DNA of 64,000 nucleotides, from NCBI GenBank assembly GCA_903813345.2, contig CAIIXF020000004.1, positions 21,794,477 through 21,858,476 on the forward strand, written 5' to 3'. The number at the start of each line of letters is the position of its first letter. Position 1 is the first letter of the stretch. A model generated the notes under the pieces. That model had not been told where the DNA came from. It saw only the letters and a list, made by a program, of their open reading frames with translations, and searched no databases. Source of the DNA: Owenia fusiformis (Eukaryota; Annelida; Polychaeta; Sabellida; Oweniidae). This document shows positions 1-13,900 of this stretch, in pieces. The translations under genes were made by a program, and so were the position numbers.

Positions 1-179
1 TTTCACCTTATGATAATGAAATCACAAACCCATTGTGACACTAGACAGGATATTTTTTCTTTGTCATGTTATAGTTGATACAGTAGATTAGATGTAAAAA
101 TGGAAACATTTGTACAAGGCCTAGCTTTTGTATACTTATTCTTTTTCGATCAAGACTTGTAAATTGTTCATCAAGTTAA

Positions 180-582
180 GGTTCAGCTGGAAAGTAACAT
201 TTTGGTAAAAAATTGCTATACCTGCACATGTTATTTTCTGGTACAAGATTAAGTATGAAGGCATGTGTGTATTTCCTTGCTTTTTTCAGGAAAGTATCAT
301 TACACTGTCTTCTTTTAGAATATCTGGAAACAGGTCAATGGTAGCTCCTGTGTTGTCTGGAAACTTTGAAAGAAAATTTGGAAAAATAGAAAGTGTGAAA
401 TATTAGAATTTCCTGGAGTTCTCATTGAACGCCTACCAGATATTCTAAAAGAAGACAATGTAATGATACTTTCCTGAAAAAAGCAAGAAAATTGACACAT
501 GCCTTCATACTTTATTTTGTACCAGAAAATAACATGTGCAGGTATAGCAATTTTTACCAAAATGTTACTTTCCAGCTGTACC
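180..582. mobile_element. Foldback MITE with TTAA target duplication
   Basis: Two ~150-bp arms (about 180-330 and 435-582) are inverted copies of each other, beginning GGTTCAGCTGG and ending CCAGCTGTACC. TTAA lies at both edges (176-179 and 583-586), as in piggyBac- or Kolobok-type insertions. There are no coding domains. Confidence 0.8.
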
Positions 583-586
583 TTAA

Positions 587-3500
587 TGTTTTTTCGGCCC
601 ATTGGAATTTGGCAGAAAAAACATTCACTCGACTAACAATTACAACTCTTGATCGAAAAGACAGTACTTCAGCGCTCCAATACTTGCACGGAAGGATGAT
701 AATGATGTATGACATAGTTAGAGAACAAAAGTAATCTAACATGGCTCTCGAAGTGTAACCTGGGATGGCAAACAGCTGATGAGAAAGAATGACGAGTGAC
801 GATGACATGTGGAAAGTCACAGATGTTGGCCAGATTTTTTTGTAGTAGGATCATAGGCTCAAAGAATAATAATATTTATTGACACAAAATAATCTTGCCG
901 GGATCTATGTGGAAAGTGATCAAATGATGCTGAACCCCCACAAGACGAAATGTGAAATGCATTAGAAATTAAGAATATAAACACGTGTTAAGTTAATAGC
1001 TTTACAACTACGCCATTATCAGACACTGATTGCGATTTGAATTTCCGGAGCATGAAAATCGAAAAACGTGGTGGCCAAAAATATTCATTCATTCAATTCA
1101 CACGTGGATATTTCAAGATTCGTAGGTCGATTTAATAGGAAATCTCGGATGAATATTCTTTATATATATGGGAAACGATACATACCTGATGTTGATTTCG
1201 TATGTCATTATCAGGGCTAAGAAGACCCTGTAATAAACTTTGAAACTGAGCCTGATCAGCGGCCATCTTTTCTGTGCGCGGAATGAGGCTTTAACCTTTG
1301 ACCTCATTTCCCGCCAATATGAAAATGAGGATTGGCACTATATCTAATATGTGAAACGAAAACCTAAGGTATCAATTTAAAGTACACAACCAGAATGAAA
1401 TTGGTATTTAAACAACTGGTATTATCCAACATTTGTTTTACAACATGCTGCGAAAGCAATTTTACAGACTGGTGATGTTGAGAGCATTTTTTCATTGTGA
1501 TTTAATTTTAAAACAGCCAATAGCCACACTTTAAAGGCCTCGTGTAAAGTTGAAAACATGGTTTAAATCGTCCAAACATTACTTTTCATGACTTGAAAAA
1601 CCATTTTTCGAACAATTTGACTTTCGAAATAAAAGTTCTTCATCTTATAATTCGCAATTATTTTAATTTAATTCCCGCCATTTTAAAAACAAATGTCTAG
1701 ATTTTTAGATTATCAAATATACTTAACACTGTAAAACACATTATTTTCTCTCTTCCATTGAAAAGATCAGACAAAAGTAATACTATATCAACCATTTAAT
1801 CTATGATTTTATGTGTATATAAACTTTTAAAGCATTTTTAAAAATGTGTGATGTCACAATGATACACTTTGATGTTACTCACTATACTCAGGTAGCAAAA
1901 TATTTATTTTGAATTGCCAATTTCTTTCTCATACAAATTTTTTTTTCAAATAAATCAAGTTTTGTTGGCCTATCTAGGTTGAAATAAAAAATAACATGAT
2001 TTATTTAAAAAAAATTCAGGTACCTATTTTTCTTCAATTTTTTAGATCCCCATGGAGGAATTGGCAGTATAAAGTACCTAATAGCCAGTCCTTGTTTTTT
2101 TCGACAGATCCTTGTTCAAGCCATGGGCTTTCAAGAGAGCTCATCTTCAAGCCAAACATATACTTTTTCTATATTCTATCTGAGACTTACATAAAATAGT
2201 CTCAGATTCTATACAGCAAAAGCTGTACATATAGTGAACACCTATGGAGCTACAAAAAATGTTCACTGTTGGGTTGGTAAATAGGTGTTCACTACGGAGA
2301 GGTGATTTTATAAAGGAGTCGATGTAAAATGTGTCTTGAAGTGGTGTTCACTAAACTAATGAAGAAATTCATATTCTAAGAACATGGGTTTCTCGTTTCA
2401 AGTAAAAAAACTGACAATTTGGGTATTTTTCTAATTAAACTTTGAACAGCTCTAACTTTCCTCCTAGGGGGGTTAAAGTCACAATTTCTTCGCTAAAACA
2501 TGTTTAATTCAGTTTTAAGAAAAGCCAGATCTGCCACCCCCGTAACCATTTGGGGGTTAATGCTTTAAAATCCTATTTCTTCTAATAAAGCATTGACTTG
2601 ACATATTTGATCAATACATGTATAGAAATTATCAATATTTAGAGATCTAAGGGTAAATACATCAAATTCACAGTACCAACTTAATAAATTTTTGAATTTT
2701 ATTTTATCATTTTGAAAATATTATAGATATAATACAGTAATATGGACAGTTAAAAGTTCATGACCTACATATACATTGTTATTACACATTAAAGATACTA
2801 ACTTCTTTGGAATAATATAAATTACCACCAGTCATAAAATACAGTGAATTTTAATAGAATGGCTAGTTAAATGCTAACTTGAACTACAAATTATTTTCAT
2901 GGAAGTTCTGATAATTTTATCCTTATACAGGTTTGTTCATAAAGGCTAGCTTTTCTATCCCTTTCACAAATACAATGTAATTTCAAACCATATCGTATCT
3001 ACATGTACTTTTTTATCATTTACTCAAAATATCGAAAACAAAATACAGTTATTTCCAGAACAGCACACTTCTTCATGTAAATGTTAGATTTTCATGAAAA
3101 AATTCATAATATATTAATCGAGTTCGATTTTACTGTATCTACTAAATCTAAATGTTAAGTTCAGATTACCGGACTGCAACACACCCTGACTGTAGACTTT
3201 AGGTCCACTGGCCATTATCAGGTTATGTTAACTGTTATGGATCTGGTTTGTCTCAAGATACACTAGCTATCAGGCTGCAATATCCATGACTGTTTCCAAA
3301 GAGGATTGGCTCCCAGGGTTCCAACTCGATCTTGACCTTGAACAACGACAACACATCAAAAATGTCGTTATTTTCTGACATTATAACTGACTTTAAATTT
3401 ATAATCAGCAATCCAAAAGATTTGAATTAGTACCTTGTCAGTTCTTATCTGTTTTGAAAAAATGGTGGCTGTTTGACTTTGAATTTTGTAATCGCAACAT

Positions 3501-4869
3501 GAAAACATATATGGCAGAATATCGAGTTGGAACCCTGGGAGCGAATCCTCCTGGACTGTTTCAATAACTTTCAAAATGGTGGATTGAACTGGCTATTGAA
3601 TAAAAATGTACAGCTTTTCATCTCTATCGTTTTAGCTTTGCATGCCAAATTACTAAATTCTACTGAGCCACCTAAAGATCTTTGGGTGGCTGAAAAAATG
3701 GGACTGAAAAAGCATTCACATTGAGATGTACAGATTTGACAGGTGTCTGGATATACAGATTTTACTGTACATAACATTTTTTTGCAATCATGTACAGAGA
3801 GTCTATGATGATTTATCTTTTTAACCCCTCCCTCATGCCCTAAACATAGAAAACGTGAAAACCTATTCTTGAATTGAGCCAATTAAGACTTCACTTGTAA
3901 CCAAATACGAAACATATCTTCTGTATCTTTCGAGTATCACTCTCCCAAATTAATTATCCAAAAAACAACATACTGTACTTTTCATTACTTTGGCAATTTG
4001 ATTGGATATCATGCAGCGGGCAATTTTAGTGACGCCCAATGAAAATCAAGTATAAGAAAACAGAATAAATGAATGCAATCCCAACAACATCCTCCGAACG
4101 CAGGGTTTCAGAATCATACACAAAGTTCCTTCCTTCTGGAGGAGGATGTCCCAACAAATGATTGTACTCCATATTATCTATGTCATCATTTTCAAATTAT
4201 TTAAGATGTTTACTGACATCGTTCACACAAAAGAAGGTGAAAACAATTTGTTAACTCTTTCAGATGGTGACACAAAAATGCTCAAAATGCCAATTTTAAC
4301 ACCAAACAAAGCTAATTAATTATCAAAGACATAAACCTTTTTCTGAATAGCCTAGAGGTCAATACAAATTTTTATTGTAACCTTTGGAAAATCTTACCTT
4401 CGAGGCACATATTTATGATTTTTGGTTTACTGTCATCGAACAAAAGCCATTCACTTTTAACAGTTACCACTGTATTTAAAACCATTAAATTCCCATGGAG
4501 CCATTTCACATATACAAAGTCTATGAATGAATATTAAAATAGTCTATTGGTCCTGTAGATATATTACTGTAGATATATATAGCTATAAAATTTATATTCC
4601 AGTATTCCACCCAAGAGTCTACTTGGCGAAAATTTATCATACTACAGTAAGTTCTGTTTTTCTATTCAACTTTACATGCTTTTTTCTCTCTAACATTTGA
4701 ATGAAATGTCTGATAATTTTACAATTCCATACAATTTAGAATCTATACTTTGCGTCTGTTGATTTCATTCCTTTAATATTTCTTGTTGTTTCACTGTAAT
4801 TCTCATTTAAAATATGACTGCCATGAGCTCTTGTCAAGATGTAATTCCTATGGGTCCCAAAAGGTGTCA
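587..4869. other. Downstream flank of AGFG, no gene recognised
   Basis: This is AT-rich DNA with short, non-conserved open frames only. It holds a degenerate copy of the GTTCACT/GGTGTTC dispersed repeat at about 2221-2360, a ~40-bp inverted repeat pair (about 3288-3330 against 3525-3565) and a copy of the 105-bp-family repeat at 4680-4835. The AGFG 3-prime UTR should begin here. A minus-strand AATAAA occurs near 4370, but I cannot assign the poly(A) site. Confidence 0.5.
4680..4835 (-). repeat. Dispersed copy of the 105-bp repeat family
   Basis: It shares TTCTCTCTAA-ATTTGAATGAA and ATACAATTTAGAAT blocks with copies at 9025-9175, 22775-22930 and the tandem array at 26300-26826. A short fragment is also found at 5097-5150. 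Confidence 0.7.
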
Positions 4870-4950
4870 CTATAAGAATGGGTTAGTGGAATTTGCCCTA
4901 GGTTGTTGTTGTTGTTGTTGTTGCTGCATCTGTGGGGGCACCCCTCCAGC
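4870..4950 (-). CDS. AGFG1: AGFG coding exon 9: poly-Gln and C-terminal TNPFL
   Basis: This 81-nt terminal exon has acceptor TTCTTTCAG. It encodes AGGVPPQM, a run of eight Gln, then PRANSTNPFL and a TAG stop. The last residues equal the vertebrate C-terminus. The CAA repeat is a likely site of length variation. Confidence 0.93.
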   Translation of the reverse strand, partial: AGGVPPQMQQQQQQQQPRANSTNPFL

Positions 4951-7900
4951 CTGAAAGAAAACATGAACATTGAATCAATAATACTTTTATAATTGGGTCG
5001 ATCATCTCTTCCACTGAAATCTCATATTTTACTTTTTCCTTGTTTACATTGAAATAAAGAGAAATGGTTAATGTATCAACGTTTTTAGCTGTTACCATTT
5101 CTATACAATTTAGAATTTAGACTTCATCCCTGTTTACATTAATCGTTTCTGATTTTCCATTCTATCTTTCATCAATACTTACCATGAAAGGATTTCCTAC
5201 AGGCTGTTGAGCTGCAGGCTGACCCCAGCTACCAAATTGTTGTTGCTGCGGTTGTTGTTGCTGAGGTGCAGCAAACCCTTGTCCACCTTTAGCACCAAAC
5301 TGTCCAAATCCACCTGCTGGTTGCTGAACTTGACCTTGAGGTTGACCCCATTGACCTTGCGGTTGGGGCTGACCCCCAAAATGACCTTGACCTCCACCAT
5401 TTTGCATTGTAGCTGTTTGAGTTGGGGCCGGTTGTCCAAAATGTCCAAAACCGCCACCCCCTGCCTGTGTATTCATACCACTAAATTGTCCAACTGCCCC
5501 GGGTTGCTGTTGTTGACTACTGAAACCCCCTGATTGAGAATATGGAAACCCCGCATTCGGAGTTGACTGAGCAGCTGGTTGTGATGCCGCTGGCACGCCA
5601 AAGCCAGCTTGTGATTGGCCAAATCCAGGCTGTGCTCCGAAGCCTCCTGCCATATTTGGTTGTCCACCACCAAAGGGATTCCCACCGGTTGTTGATGTAT
5701 TTGTTCCACCAAAAGGATTAGCGTTCATTTGTCCTACACTCGCTGGAAGTACAAAAACCATAATGCATTGCAATCATGATTGATCAAAAGTAGAGCCATC
5801 ACTATGGTTACGTGTTAATTAAAGATAAACATGCCAGAATCATTTGAGGCTTTCTTGGGCTAAATCATATACTGTATCTACTGCAATACAAATATGAAAT
5901 TATTTGTTTCTGTGGTTTTATTCAATAAATCTCAATATTAAACATTACACAATTTGAGAATTATTACTTTTTTTATCAAAATTCATATATACATTGCCTG
6001 TGACTTGGACTGTTGGACACTCATGTGGTGTATAATAGTCACACTATTTTTAACATTTCAAATTAGTATAACCAAACAAAAGCCAAAACACAGTTAGTCA
6101 AAACAAAGTAACAAATCCTTGTAGTGATAACAACTTTTATCTTTCACTAAAACAGAACCAAAAAGCTTCAATAAAAATAATAAGCAAAACTTTTCTTAAC
6201 TGTAGCACAATTGACCTAGCTCATAAATATCATGCTTGGCTTTGGCTTACTTGTATACTGTTTAATCAGCTATTATGCCAAATGTCAACTAAAATGTTTT
6301 TTGTTATTTAAGTAGACATTGCATTCTGACAAAAAGCATGTCCACAGCATTTCCATCTTGTATTTAGAGCATGCTTCGGATCTATCATTTCAAAACTAGC
6401 TGAACAGACAGCGACTTTATTTTGGGCCTAGAAAGGTCAGGTATATTCATCAAGGATGAGCTCAGAGAAATTTCTCAACACGACCCAAGTCCAAATCACA
6501 TGACTCACTTCAGCGACTTCTTGACGTTCATTGGGTCAAGGTTGGTTCCAGGCTATGGAGCCATTGTTTTTAAAAAGGTCAGGCATATTCTTCAAGGTTG
6601 AGCTCAGAGAAATTTCTCAACACAACCCAAGGCAAAATCACATGACCCACTTCTGCGACTTCTTGACGTTCATTGGGTCAAGGTTGGTTCCAGGCTATGG
6701 AGCCATTGTTTTTATTTTGGGCCTAAAAAGGTCAGGCATATTCTTCAAGGTTGAGCTCAGAGAAATTTCTCAACACAACCCAAGTCAAAATCACATGACC
6801 CACTTCAGCGACTTCTTAAAGTTCACTGGGTCAAGGTTGATTCCAGGCTATGGAGCCATTGTTTTAATTTGGGCCTAAAAAGGTCAGGCATATTCTTCAA
6901 GGATGAGCTCAGAGAAATTTCTCAACAAGACCCAAGTCCAAATCACATGACCCACTTAAGCGACTTCCCGACGTTCACTGGGTCAAGGTTGGTTTCAGGC
7001 TATGGAGCCATTGTTTTTATTTTGGGCCTAAAAAGGTCAGGCATATTCTTCAAGGATGAGCTCAGAGAAATTTCTCAACAAGACCCAAGTCCAAATCACA
7101 TGACCCACTTAAGCGACTTCCCGACGTTCACTTGGTCAAGGTTGGTTTCAGGCTATGGAGCCATTGTTTTTATTTTGGGCCTAAAAAGGTCAGGCATATT
7201 CTTCAAGGATGAGCTCAGAGAAATTTCTCAACAAGAACCAAGTCCAAATCACATGACCCACTTAAGCGACTTCCCGACGTTCACTGGGTCAAGGTTGGTT
7301 TCAGGCTATGGAGCCATTGTTTTTATTTTGGGCCTAAAAAGGTCAGGCATATTCATAAAGGCTGAGCTCAGAGAAATTGGTCAACACGACCCAAGTCCAA
7401 AAAACATGACCCACTTCTTGTGATTGCCTACTTAGTATGCTAACACCGCAAATCAATCCTACGGATTTAAGACAGCCGGCCAAATTTGAATTACAGTACA
7501 ATTTTGTCTCCATTTCCCTGGATTTCCATGAAAGCAATCATACTTTGGATTTGGAAATATGAAAATATACAATAAGCCTTTAAACAAACCAGCAAACTCA
7601 AACAGTAGGAACAGCCATTTGTAAACCTATACATTACAAAACAAAAGCAGTTAAAAGAACGTAGCCAAGATCTTAAAATAGGTGAGGGAAATTTAAATAC
7701 CCGTAGATGAGGCAAATTAAAATACTGGTTGGTGAGGCTAATCTCTGAGATATAATACTACCTTCATGACCTTTGGATTTCAGATGACAAAATGCCTGAA
7801 TCCAAACTTTTCCTTTTTATTTAATTTAGATGGGCCATTTCCTCGCCTGTCTTATACTTTGCTACGCCCTTTGGGTTTGAATCATACCAAGAATCAGTCA

Positions 7901-10900
7901 GGTTTTACTGTATTACAAAAATAGAATGAGTGAATTCAACCATAGTGATATCTTTGTATGATTCCTCATAATAGAAAGGTTAAGTTAGCAGCAGTGTTTT
8001 GAAGAACCTGTATGTGAAACATGCAAAATCATGGTCCCCTACCGACCATATTCCTCTCACTTGCCTTTAATTGCCTGATAAATTATGAATGTAGAAGGAG
8101 AATAGTTGTAATAAGGTCCCCATTTAAACCAATTGGGAGGTGGACAACGATACATTGGGGTCATATCATTGCACATTTATGTTCAAGTTCCCCAATTGTG
8201 AGAAACTTAACCTCTCTATTATCAAACTTCATAGATGGTAGACCACCACTAATTCCTGCCGAGCAGTCAGGGTGCCTTGACTGATTTTAGCGTGTGCCAG
8301 AAATGTGTACAAAAATAGACACATTGTCCATCCTAATATGTAATGTTTGAGAACTGTAGTATAGAAAAGTATAATTTGGTCTCCATTGCAAAATGACAGA
8401 CTTGAAATTCAGGACTGAAATGATCAAGAATAGCATATTATGACTATGAATTATTTCAGTTTTGCATAGTGTGTACTAAGCAGAGTCGTATGATACACCA
8501 AATACACAGTAGATTGTTATTTAATATATCATGACACCCCGGCCCTAGTATGCACTATGAGTTGTTCATTTATGTAACAGGTTTCTGGTGCATGACTCTA
8601 TCAGCAATGGTACCCTGTCATTTGTGGCAGTCTAAGCTACTCTTAACTCCAGGTTTCCAACATATGTAATCAACCCCCAACCCAGGAAAAGTACCAACCA
8701 TGGAAAAATACTCTGTGTCTCTTGAAACAGATTTGCCAATACATGACTTAATGTCCATGAGCAAACTATGAGCTTTATTGGCAATCTACTGCAAGAGTTG
8801 ACTCCCCCTTGTTGAAAACCTGGACTGATCTAGCGTGTGTTTAACATTCAACTTGAAGCCAGGCTGAGATTGTTATCCTTTGTTACCTAGCAACATCAGA
8901 AATGGATTGGTAGATGGCGCTACTGTACACACAGATCCATTTTGAGCTAGACATAGTGGAATGTTCAGATTACAGCAATGTTTTCAAGATGTGAAGAAAA
9001 TATCACACACACAATGTTTATATCAAATCATTTCTCTCTAATATTTGATTGAAGTTTCTGATTTTCTTGCATTTCTATACAATTTAGAGTACGGACTACA
9101 CATCTGTTTACATTATTTCTTGCTAAATTCACTTTTTTCATTCTATTTTGCATTTTAAAACAAGACCATAGTGATCTTTTATTCACAGATTTATAACATA
9201 TTCTATGGACTAACACATACATTTTTCTGGTGTGCAAATTTATTTCAGAATCAATTCCATGTCTGGAGTACTGGTGAGGAAGAGAAAAATTAGCAAGAAA
9301 TAAGCAAGAAAATATAGAAATATTTAACATGGTATTGTACCATTTTCATATTTTAAACCACGTTTTACATATACGTGTATAATGGAGCTGTCACACTTAG
9401 AGCATGTAGGTTCACCATTCGCCACCATGTGAATACTTTGGGGCAGACGGCAGAGCACAACATGGACAGACGGTGGGCAGAACAAATAGTTCTACAGCAA
9501 AATATCCCCATCATACCAAATGTAATAAAAATCAATCAATCACTGTTCACATGGTGACGAACAGTGAGCCTACATGGCTAATGTGACAACTACATGTACT
9601 TAATGTAATTCATAAATAAGAAGCCATATACATGTATGAGCAAATTCTAGTGCCACAATAATTTTAAGGAATATTAAAGATTGAAATTACTATTGCCAAA
9701 AAGCTGAAGCCGTGAATACTAAAAACATTAATTAACTCTGAAGATTTGATTTTCAAGCAATTATAATTAACATTTTAAGATAATTAGAGCTGCTATGAAG
9801 AAAAATTGCTCAAGAATAATATAAAGATAGGAAGATGGTGTCGCTAAATTAAGAACTACATACTGTAATATGATGATAGCATAATAACTGATATGTAAGA
9901 TGGTCCCTAACTAAAAAGGATTTCAAATTCATCATATTTCAGCTACTATTCATCAAAGATCCACAGATGACATGAAAAATTACAATATATTATTAAGATT
10001 GGTAAAAAGCAGAGTGTTTAGCCTTTCCTAAACCATGATGGTCTTTCTTAGAAGTTCCATTGCATCTAATTTTCAGAGAAAACTTAAATGCCTGGAGTAG
10101 GAAACGTCTATTCTGTACTAACTTTTTTATTTTATGTAGCAGGTCCTTAGCCAGGGAGCAACACCCCCTGGCCAAAATTCTTTCAAAATCATGCAGTTTT
10201 TCACTGTTGATTCTGAGCACAATTCAAATTGGGCCAAAGTTGTCAAATGTGAACTCCCCTGGAATTTTTTGGAAAGTGAACCCCCTTGGTAAAAACTAGC
10301 TATGCGCCTGTGTGGAATATACTCCCTTACAAAAAGTCATACACCCTATAATTTGCCAACATGGTTTAAATGGAAAGGTTAAGAAGAACAGAAGACAACA
10401 CACACCTTGGTTACTATAGGAACTAGATGATGACACATTGCTACTGCCATTCCAACTAATACCACTACTCCCAGCACTACTAGTAGCTGGACTGTTCCAC
10501 TGAAGGCTACCACCCCCACCTGTGTTAGTATCTGGCCCTCCGGCTCCGCTGCCCCAATTAATTCCACCAGCAGGTGGCGCCACAGGTTCTGTTGATAATG
10601 AGCCACCAAATACTGAAGTTTCTGATGTTGCACCACCGCTAAAAAGTGAGCCCCCTTCGCTAACATCACCCGAAAATAAATCCGCAAGATTTGAATATTT
10701 ATTGCCACCAGACTGAGTTTGTGTTGTAGATGGCGCTGCAGAAGGAGTTGAGAATGCAGGGAAGTTCTGTGAGGAAGATGCAGGTACATTAGGCTGGGCT
10801 GGTGAAGCCTGACCGAGTGGTTGTAACAGACCTAGAAATAAAAATAAATAAATGACAATAAATTGTTCACTAAATCTTGATAAGAAATTCTTGAAAATAA

Positions 10901-13900
10901 ATTATTTACTAGATTTAATGGCAAAAAATCAAAGAATGATTAATAAGACAGTTGGTGTATCATGGATCTATCTATTCATTCAGATAAAAAAAATAAAATC
11001 TTACCTCCCCCAGGAGGGAATGCTTGACTTGTGGGTGCTACTGCAGAAGATTGTGGGACAGGTGCTGCCACCTGGGGAGCACCGAAGTTGTTAAAGTTGG
11101 CAAAACCACCTCCTGAAGACATAGAAAGATGGTTTTACTTGACTAAAACCGTTAGTTGTATTATATTTATTTCAGTTGAAAAATTGAGTTGAATCCCCAG
11201 AGAAAACTGTAAACCTGTAAAGTTGAATTCAACACTGATATTTTTCAATGTCAATTCAAACTCATATGTTGGCAAGAGAAGACAATATCTCCAAAACCAG
11301 GTAAAATAGGAATTGGGACCAATGGTGTTAATTGCCAGAATCAATCCCATGTAGAGAGGGAAAGACATCATGAAACACTCTTGTCAAGGGTACTTACCAG
11401 CAGGTGGCTGTTGTGCTTGCTGTGTAGAACTGGCACTACTGAATGGATCACCCCCAAGTTCACCAAATATATCCTGGAGTCCCGAAGCTGGGGGTGCTGC
11501 CTGGGGAGCAACTGCGGCTGGTGCTGCATTCGAGACAGAAGTCGGTACTGGCTTTTGAACTGCAGGTTCACTAGGCGGCTGGAACGTATAAGTGCTAAAC
11601 TCTTAAGATGGAAGAAGTGTGGGGTGGGCATAACATATCGGCCAATAACTAGAAATTGGCAACTCCATGGAGTAGCAAATCCCAAACAAACAAATTATTC
11701 AAGAATCCGAAATATGTCACAATGTAATTCAGTATAGTATAGCCATACATAAGAGATCTTGCAGATACCACCAAATGCCAACCAAATGTGGTAACAGTGA
11801 TATCATATTAATGGAAATGGACAAATATGCATTTTTATTTTACTAAATCATTCTGCTACCGCTCAGACAACCCAACACATTGCTTAAAATTTGATACTTC
11901 AATCTTAATAATCTCCTCACCTTTTGATACTGATTGACTACCAACTTTGGAGCATTAGGGGCTATAGTCCTTATTGACTTTGTATCTGCTTTATTGTCTA
12001 TAGCTGCTTGGTTCATATGTTTGGCTTCTTCTTTCATTGATTCATTTGGTGCTGGAAATAGAGGTCAAAGGTCAATCAAGTCAATATGAGGTCAAAGGTC
12101 AACACTGATACAATATGTTTGGCTTCTTCTTTCATTGACTCATTGGGCGCTGGAAATAAAGGTCAATGGTCAAAAAGGCAATACAAGGTCAATAAATGTT
12201 CAAATGTCAACGCTGATACATTGTGTTTGTTTTTTCCCTCACTGACTTATTGGATGCCAGAAATAGAGGTTAAAGGTCAATAAAAATAATTCAGGGTCGA
12301 AGGTCAACACGCATACGTCATATTTGGCTTCCTTCTTCCTTCATTTGTCAATTTTTTTATGAAAGCGCATCAAATATTTTATTTTACTTCACAAAAATAT
12401 CTTCGTATCATTGAAGTGTACTTGATGGTATTAATGTGATCCAAGGCGCTAGAGATATAGGTCAAAGGTCAATAAAGTCAACATAGGATCAAACGTTAAT
12501 ATGAGGACATATAATAGCTAAATGTAGACATAGATCTTAACAATGAAAGCATGATGCATTTTCACCGTTTCCATATACGTGACAATTATCTTGTATTGTA
12601 GCCTTTATAATTCAAATGGAATAAACAAAGAAATTAAAAAATTTGAAAAAATCTAACAATCAAGGCCGAATATCAACAACATAGTCTATAAGGTCCAATG
12701 CCAAAATAATAGTTTTTGGGCTTTGGTTTAAAATACCAAAAGATACTGGAAGGTCAAATTTTTCATTAAAACATTAAAATATTGCAAATTGCAATAAATG
12801 TTTTGTTTTATACTTACCCACATACCAGCGTTTCTTTTCATATTTTTGACTCATAAATTCTTTAACTTTGTTCTCGTCTCGACTATCAGGCTCTGCTCCT
12901 GATCTGGAGTCATATAGTCCTAGCCATACTTTTCTACAATACTGAAATAACAGACACAATATGTATGGATTATGTATGAAAATAATTACAGCAAAGTCTG
13001 TCTGATTTAAACGCAACTGGGATCAGTTACAGTGTTCAGATTAGCAGGTGTTCACATTTCAAGGTCTTCTTATATGAGACTCAGTGGGAGATAACAAAAT
13101 TAGGATCATGAAAAAATGTTCATATTGAGTGATTTTCAGATAAGAGAGGTGTTCTGATGTGCGTTTCTACTGTTACTATATATGCAATAATATGAAAATA
13201 AAATGAAGAAATAAGAGCATACTTGAAAACCGGACAAATAGACATAACAAAACTTTGTAAACAACAAACAAGGCATGAACATGCAACATGTTACTATATG
13301 GCATTTGTTACAAATACCAAACACCAATGACCAAACACCGATCACCGTCAAAAAAGATTTGACATATATAAAAATTGTATCACCTTTCTTAGGAGTGACA
13401 TAAACAAGGCATGAACATTCAACATGTCACCACCTGCCATTTGTTACAAATGCCAAACACCAATGACCAAACACCGATCACCGTCCAAAAAGATTTGGGA
13501 ACAATTGTATCACCTTTCTTAGGAGTGACATAAACAAGGCATGAACATGCAACATGGCACCACCTGCCATTTGTTACAAATGCCAAACACCAATGACCAA
13601 ACACCGATCACCGTCCAAAAGGATTTGGCATATATAACAATTGTATCACCTTTCTTAGAAGTGACATAAACAAGGCATTAACATGCAACATGTCACCACC
13701 TACCATTTGTTACAGATGCCAAACCCCAAACCACCAAACATTGTCCAAAGAAATTTGGCGTATATACCAATTGTATTACCTTTCTTAGGGAGTGGCATAA
13801 CAGAGATTTGTAAAACAACAAAAAACAGCAAAATGATACCTGATCATAAACAGAATTGAACTGAAGTGTATCCATCACTGCTATTTTATATAATCCAAAT

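Noticed and set aside
5197-5712. Alternative frames over the FG-rich exon
   Set aside because: Only the frame that gives NPF/FG motifs joins in phase with both neighbouring exons.
6531-7423. Open frames of 115 and 184 residues with 51-residue repeats
   Set aside because: They lie in a 153-bp satellite whose unit is a multiple of three; no splice, start or domain evidence, and early copies are broken by frame changes.
12108-12149. A real alternative exon 4
   Set aside because: The acceptor is intact, but the copy lacks a convincing donor and runs into a stop; treated as a decoy pending junction reads.
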